Shown here piece after piece: positions 62,512 through 64,000 of a stretch of 64,000 nt of DNA. Made by a program: the position numbers and the translations under genes. The notes under the pieces are model-generated. The model was given only the letters and a program-made list of their open reading frames with translations. It had not been told where the DNA came from and ran no database searches. How positions within the stretch are numbered: the first letter of the stretch is position 1; each line of letters opens with the position of its first letter. Where the stretch lies: the NCBI RefSeq assembly GCF_034092415.1, contig NZ_CP139304.1, forward strand, positions 124,001 through 188,000, read 5' to 3'. The DNA comes from Prochlorococcus sp. MIT 1341 (GTDB taxonomy: Bacteria; Cyanobacteriota; Cyanobacteriia; PCC-6307; Cyanobiaceae).

Positions 62512-63329
62512 TGATTAAATATTTTCGGAAAAAATTCCCTCTAAGAAATATTTTCCAGATTGCATATACATTGTTAAGTACACAATATGCACTTATGGTG
62601 GAATATCGGGCCGAAATTGTACTTTGGGCAGTTTCTGGTATTTTACCTCTAATAATGTTATCGATTTGGAGTGGTTCCCAAGCTCTTGTAATTGCAGGAA
62701 TTACTACAGAGGAAATAACCCGTTACTTTATAAGTGCTTTTGTAGTGCGTCAATTCACTGCTGTTTGGGTAATGGTGACTTTCGAAGAAGATTATGTTGA
62801 AGGTAAATTGTCTCCATATTTGTTGCAGCCCTTAACACCATTTTGGAGATACCTTTCCTCACATCTTGCTGAACAAATCACACGCATACCTATAGTCATA
62901 ATTATGCTTATTTTTGTCTTTTCACTTCTTCCTAAGGCTTTTTTTATACCTAACTTAAGTGATCTTGCTTTGGGAATTTTAATCATATTTATAGCTTTCC
63001 TGGTACGTTTTCTCTTGCATTGGACTTTTGCAATGCTTTGTTTTTGGAATGAACGATCAGCAGCTTTTGAGAGGGTTTTGCTTATACCATATATTTTTCT
63101 CTCTGGTATGGTTGCTCCTTTGGATACCTTCCCAGAACAGATTAAATCAATTGTTATGTTGACACCCTTTCCTTATTTTTTATATTTCCCTGCTCGCATT
63201 CTTTCTGGATCAAACATTGATGTTTTCAATGTGTTCCTAACGCTTATTGTATGGGGATTTATATTATTTCTATGTAGTCTTATTGCATGGAGACGAGGTA
63301 TTAAACATTACTCTGCAATGGGGGCATAG
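62511..63329 (+). CDS. ABC-2-type exporter permease, first subunit
   Basis: A 272-residue membrane protein (COG4587 group) with six hydrophobic segments. Characteristic parts are VEYRAEIVLWAVSGILPLIML near residue 30, VEGKLSPYLLQPLTPFWRYLSSH near 100 and LIPYIFLSGMVAPLDTFPEQ near 195; the last is typical of ABC-2 exporters. It starts at ATG 62511, overlapping the ATPase stop, and is followed 9 bases later by the second permease, so the three form one transporter operon. Confidence 0.85.
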   Translation: MIKYFRKKFPLRNIFQIAYTLLSTQYALMVEYRAEIVLWAVSGILPLIMLSIWSGSQALVIAGITTEEITRYFISAFVVRQFTAVWVMVTFEEDYVEGKLSPYLLQPLTPFWRYLSSHLAEQITRIPIVIIMLIFVFSLLPKAFFIPNLSDLALGILIIFIAFLVRFLLHWTFAMLCFWNERSAAFERVLLIPYIFLSGMVAPLDTFPEQIKSIVMLTPFPYFLYFPARILSGSNIDVFNVFLTLIVWGFILFLCSLIAWRRGIKHYSAMGA

Positions 63330-63338
63330 ATATATTAA

Positions 63339-64000
63339 ATGGTCAAGATCTTGAATTTTTATTTTAACATTATAAGATACTTTTGGTTAACTGCGATCGC
63401 AACCGAGTTGGAATATAGCTTTAATTTTTTTGTTGAACTAGTAGCAGTAATAGCCAACCTTTTTGGAAGTATTTTCTTATTATCGTTATTCTATACACCT
63501 TACTCTAATTTAGGAGGTTGGAGTTGGGATGAATCATTACTAGTGTTAGGGATTTATACCTTCTTAGAAGGTATAACAACCTCGATTCTACAGCCAAACC
63601 TTAGTAAGATTGTCCAGCATGTTCAAAATGGTACGCTTGATTTTGTACTTCTAAAGCCTATAGATAGTCAAATCTGGTTGTCTTTAAGAATGTTTTCTCC
63701 CTGGGGATTCCCTTCAGTTCTTTGTGGAGTATCTCTGGTTTTATTTTCACTTTTCAGATCTTCCTTTCATATCAATATATTTTCTGGTTTATTGTTTTTG
63801 TCGACGATCATCTCTAGTTTGTTGATTCTGTATAGCTTATGGTTTTTGCTAGCCACTACTAGTATTTGGTTTGTAAGGATTTGGAACGCTACCGAGGTAC
63901 TTAGGTCTATTTTAGTGGCAGGCCGTTATCCAGTCTCTTCTTATCCATATGTTTTGCGTACGATCTTTACCTTTATATTGCCTATAGCGTTTTTAACAAC
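63339..64000 (+). CDS. ABC-2-type exporter permease, second subunit (partial)
   Basis: Starts at ATG 63339 and runs open to the window end, so only the first ~220 residues are seen. It belongs to the COG3694 group, partner of the first permease: LNFYFNIIRYFWLTAIATEL, then ELVAVIANLFGSIFLLSLFY and the conserved loop KIVQHVQNGTLDFVLLKPID (near residue 105). About five hydrophobic segments are visible before the cut. A complete gene of this type is usually ~260 aa. Confidence 0.85.
   Translation, partial: MVKILNFYFNIIRYFWLTAIATELEYSFNFFVELVAVIANLFGSIFLLSLFYTPYSNLGGWSWDESLLVLGIYTFLEGITTSILQPNLSKIVQHVQNGTLDFVLLKPIDSQIWLSLRMFSPWGFPSVLCGVSLVLFSLFRSSFHINIFSGLLFLSTIISSLLILYSLWFLLATTSIWFVRIWNATEVLRSILVAGRYPVSSYPYVLRTIFTFILPIAFLT

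Noticed and set aside
1-64000. tRNA genes, insertion sequences, CRISPR arrays and prophage
   Set aside because: Every gap over about 100 bases was read for cloverleaf-like arms, transposase remnants and regular repeats; none was seen. A tRNAscan or Infernal run would settle small RNAs, which I cannot exclude by eye.

Overview
The window reads as a slice of a small, AT-rich, densely packed picocyanobacterial chromosome, most likely Prochlorococcus of a low-light type (SS120/MIT9211-like; the clade is inferred, not proven). The evidence is the gene set itself: geranylgeranyl reductase (chlP), glutamyl-tRNA reductase (hemA), a ccsA cytochrome c assembly protein, class II fructose-1,6-/sedoheptulose-1,7-bisphosphatase (glpX), a proteobacterial-type phosphoribulokinase, ferredoxin-dependent sulfite reductase, a SynFtn-like ferritin, a Rieske oxygenase that could be the Prochlorococcus chlorophyllide a oxygenase, and many small cyanobacteria-only proteins. 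I saw no tRNA, rRNA, insertion sequence, prophage or CRISPR array. GTG and TTG starts are frequent.

Layout. 0-9 kb: end of tsf, a 396-aa unknown, recG, a 344-nt gap with DnaA-box-like sites, vanX-type dipeptidase, sulfite reductase, glyS. 9-17 kb: chlP, vanY-type carboxypeptidase, typA, DUF309, lptB-lptF lipopolysaccharide export, ccsA, rpe. 17-24.7 kb: carbon and tetrapyrrole block glpX-hemA-glgC-gnd-pgl, then CIA30 and a small unknown. 24.7-31 kb: ilvD, a degenerate upp-like gene, a lumenal pentapeptide protein, a COG0523 GTPase, a DnaJ-type zinc protein, purS-purQ. 31-46.7 kb: a long minus-strand run (fba, Gfo/Idh oxidoreductase, accD, prk, leuB, lpxD, proB, yqeG, DUF3727, ruvX, GNAT, CofE-like, thioredoxin-like, DUF3685, hisA). 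46.7-54.6 kb: CSP41-like epimerase, pgsA, an unknown with remote phosphodiester-glycosidase features, a micropeptide, a ribbon-helix-helix protein, a DUF296-glutaredoxin fusion, GNAT, nth, a VTT-domain protein. 55-59.5 kb: an apparent iron and redox neighbourhood (FutC-like ATPase, Cys/Lys-rich 43-aa protein, ferritin, Crp-family regulator, peroxiredoxin-like protein, zinc-ribbon membrane protein). 59.6-64 kb: Rieske oxygenase with a small aromatic membrane peptide downstream, and a three-gene ABC-2 exporter cut by the window end.

How the genes work together. The Calvin cycle and oxidative pentose phosphate pathway are unusually well represented (glpX, prk, fba, rpe; gnd, pgl), with glgC linking carbon to glycogen. 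The most novel material is in the accessory-looking 49-61 kb stretch: three probable micropeptide genes, a perfect NtcA/Crp-type palindrome upstream of ferritin, and clustered TTGAGA inverted repeats upstream of the Crp-family regulator. No single clearly new multi-gene system is proven by the sequence; the iron and redox neighbourhood is the best candidate.
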